Positions 62,929 to 64,000 of a stretch of DNA of 64,000 nt are shown here, in pieces. The stretch is from Sipunculus nudus. Lineage: Eukaryota > Annelida > Sipuncula > Golfingiida > Sipunculidae. The number at the start of each line of letters is the position of its first letter. Position 1 is the stretch's first letter. The position numbers and the translations under genes were made by a program. The notes under the pieces were generated by a model. That model was not told the DNA's origin. It saw only the letters and a list, made by a program, of their open reading frames with translations, and ran no database searches. The stretch covers positions 22,603,400 to 22,667,399 of the forward strand of contig CM049322.1 of assembly GCA_026874595.1 (NCBI GenBank), written 5' to 3'.

Positions 62929-63110
62929 GGGCGGATCCAGGGTTTAGGAAAAGGAGGAGTCCAACTCGAAAAAAACTAACGACAAAGCCCAAAAAATGGT
63001 CCTTAGGTCCGAAAGTGGGGGGTCCAAGTCTGGGAAATTGATCAGAAACTCCTTAAAAAAGTTGCAGCGGCTGAAAAAAGGAGGGGTTCGGACCCTCCCC
63101 TGGATCCTCT
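62929..63110. repeat. MITE-like repeat with GGATCCAGGG ends
   Basis: Starts GGGCGGATCCAGGGTTT and ends GGACCCTCCCCTGGATCCTC; the ends are inverted copies of GGATCCAGGG. The centre is purine-rich (AAAAAGGAGGGG). No coding. Confidence 0.55.
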
Positions 63111-63289
63111 TCTTCATATCTTTCTAGTGCTTGATTTTTTTCTGTTAATCACGTTTAAAATGACATTTCATTCTGTTGATGCTATCTCTTGAAGTTTTAT
63201 ATGTAGACTGAAAATAAGGTAACATATTACATCTAGAACAAGGCTGTAATACTTATCTGTAATATTTAAATATTTATAGTATTCCTCGA

Positions 63290-63710
63290 TAGTGGTGTGG
63301 GACCTCGTGTCCGGAATCGATCCATTTTCAGGGACTCAGACTCGGATTGAACTCGAGTTTCCTGGATCCGGAAAAAAACTTTGTGACCGTATAATGTGAC
63401 GAAAGAACTGAAATTAAATCTAGAAAACGCACCATTAAGAAGTACATAGGCGAACTTATGACGGAATATATCAAAACAAAGTTTATATATACTATGTACC
63501 GAACTCAACCCTGCACCGGAAGTTACATTTAATTTAGCATAAATGTATAATCCTATATGTAAACTTACAAATACACATGATAATTTAAAATTTGAAATTT
63601 AACGTGCTCTAGTTTAAAACATTTTGGACTCCGTCTTGGACTAGAACCTCAAGGACTCGGCCTTGGACTCAAATGGCTTGGACTTGTACTCAAATTCGGA
63701 CAGTTGTCCT
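63290..63710. repeat. Second GACTCGG-rich repeat element
   Basis: The left end has GGGACTCAGACTCGG and the right end GGACTCGGCCTTGGACTC. Related in style to 51885-52290. Confidence 0.4.
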
Positions 63711-63851
63711 TTAGTAGGAAACATCCATAGGAGATAAACTGTAAAAGCAACTGACAGAGGCTTTCGATTCTACTTTCAGTGTGTTATAATATGGATGTCA
63801 CCTGGAAAAGGAGCGGCTATTGTCCACTGTTAAATATAGCATATTATGTTG

Positions 63852-63856
<5 letters not shown>

Positions 63857-63886
<30 letters not shown>
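63857..63886. repeat. (CT)n microsatellite
   Basis: Fifteen CT dinucleotides. Confidence 0.9.
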
Positions 63887-63889
<3 letters not shown>

Positions 63890-64000
63890 TTACATAGCTT
63901 ATTAAATGTAGGATTATAATGTCTCTTCATTTCGAATCGGCCGATTTTTCCTTAATGGGCATACACAAAAGTATTAATGAACTATGTTTGGTCCTGAATA

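Overview
This window is AT-rich animal nuclear DNA with split genes, GT-AG introns, long microsatellites and many nested transposable elements. The mix of repeats, the HECT and integrase gene families and the PAN-like secreted protein suggest a marine lophotrochozoan, most likely a mollusc. That assignment is inference; no database search was possible. No rRNA, tRNA gene or CRISPR array was seen.

From left to right: 1-3228 holds no supported gene. 3229-9012 is a three-exon host gene for a predicted 365-residue secreted protein. From about 8030 to 36260 (unit A) and from about 37072 to 52560 (unit B) the sequence is an old, diverged tandem duplication that includes the last exon of that gene; the second copy of the exon (48856-49100) is a pseudogene. 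The two units have since taken up different mobile elements, so each unit shows the empty site for insertions in the other.

The main finding lies in unit A: a 22.2-kb DNA transposon (10058-32255) flanked by a 4-bp duplication, GTTC. It has 47-bp terminal inverted repeats, and next to each a tandem array of a 21-bp unit built on the palindrome CGTACGTACG (16 units left, 12 units right, opposite orientation). It carries two convergent, intact, intron-containing genes: a 681-residue HECT-type E3 ubiquitin ligase (+ strand, three exons, 13115-23710) and a 386-residue DDE integrase/transposase (- strand, two exons, 31899-29133). Unit B keeps the uninterrupted insertion site at 49446-49449, so the whole 22.2 kb can be read as one insertion. 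Introns of both genes carry the same repeat family in the same orientation relative to transcription.

Unit B holds an older retrotransposon-like fragment, itself split by a 10.4-kb LTR element (38160-48567, - strand) that has gag and protease but no visible reverse transcriptase, RNase H or integrase. Inside it a 4.4-kb block is tandemly duplicated, together with 19 bp of the host flank. Unit B also has a hAT-like insertion (50085-51426) with a smaller MITE nested in it. Right of the duplication lies a 3-kb minisatellite (about 53290-56272) with a 38-bp monomer and a higher-order period of 1022 bp. The rest, to 64000, is non-coding sequence with SINE/MITE-like repeats and one strong RFX X-box motif (60417-60430).
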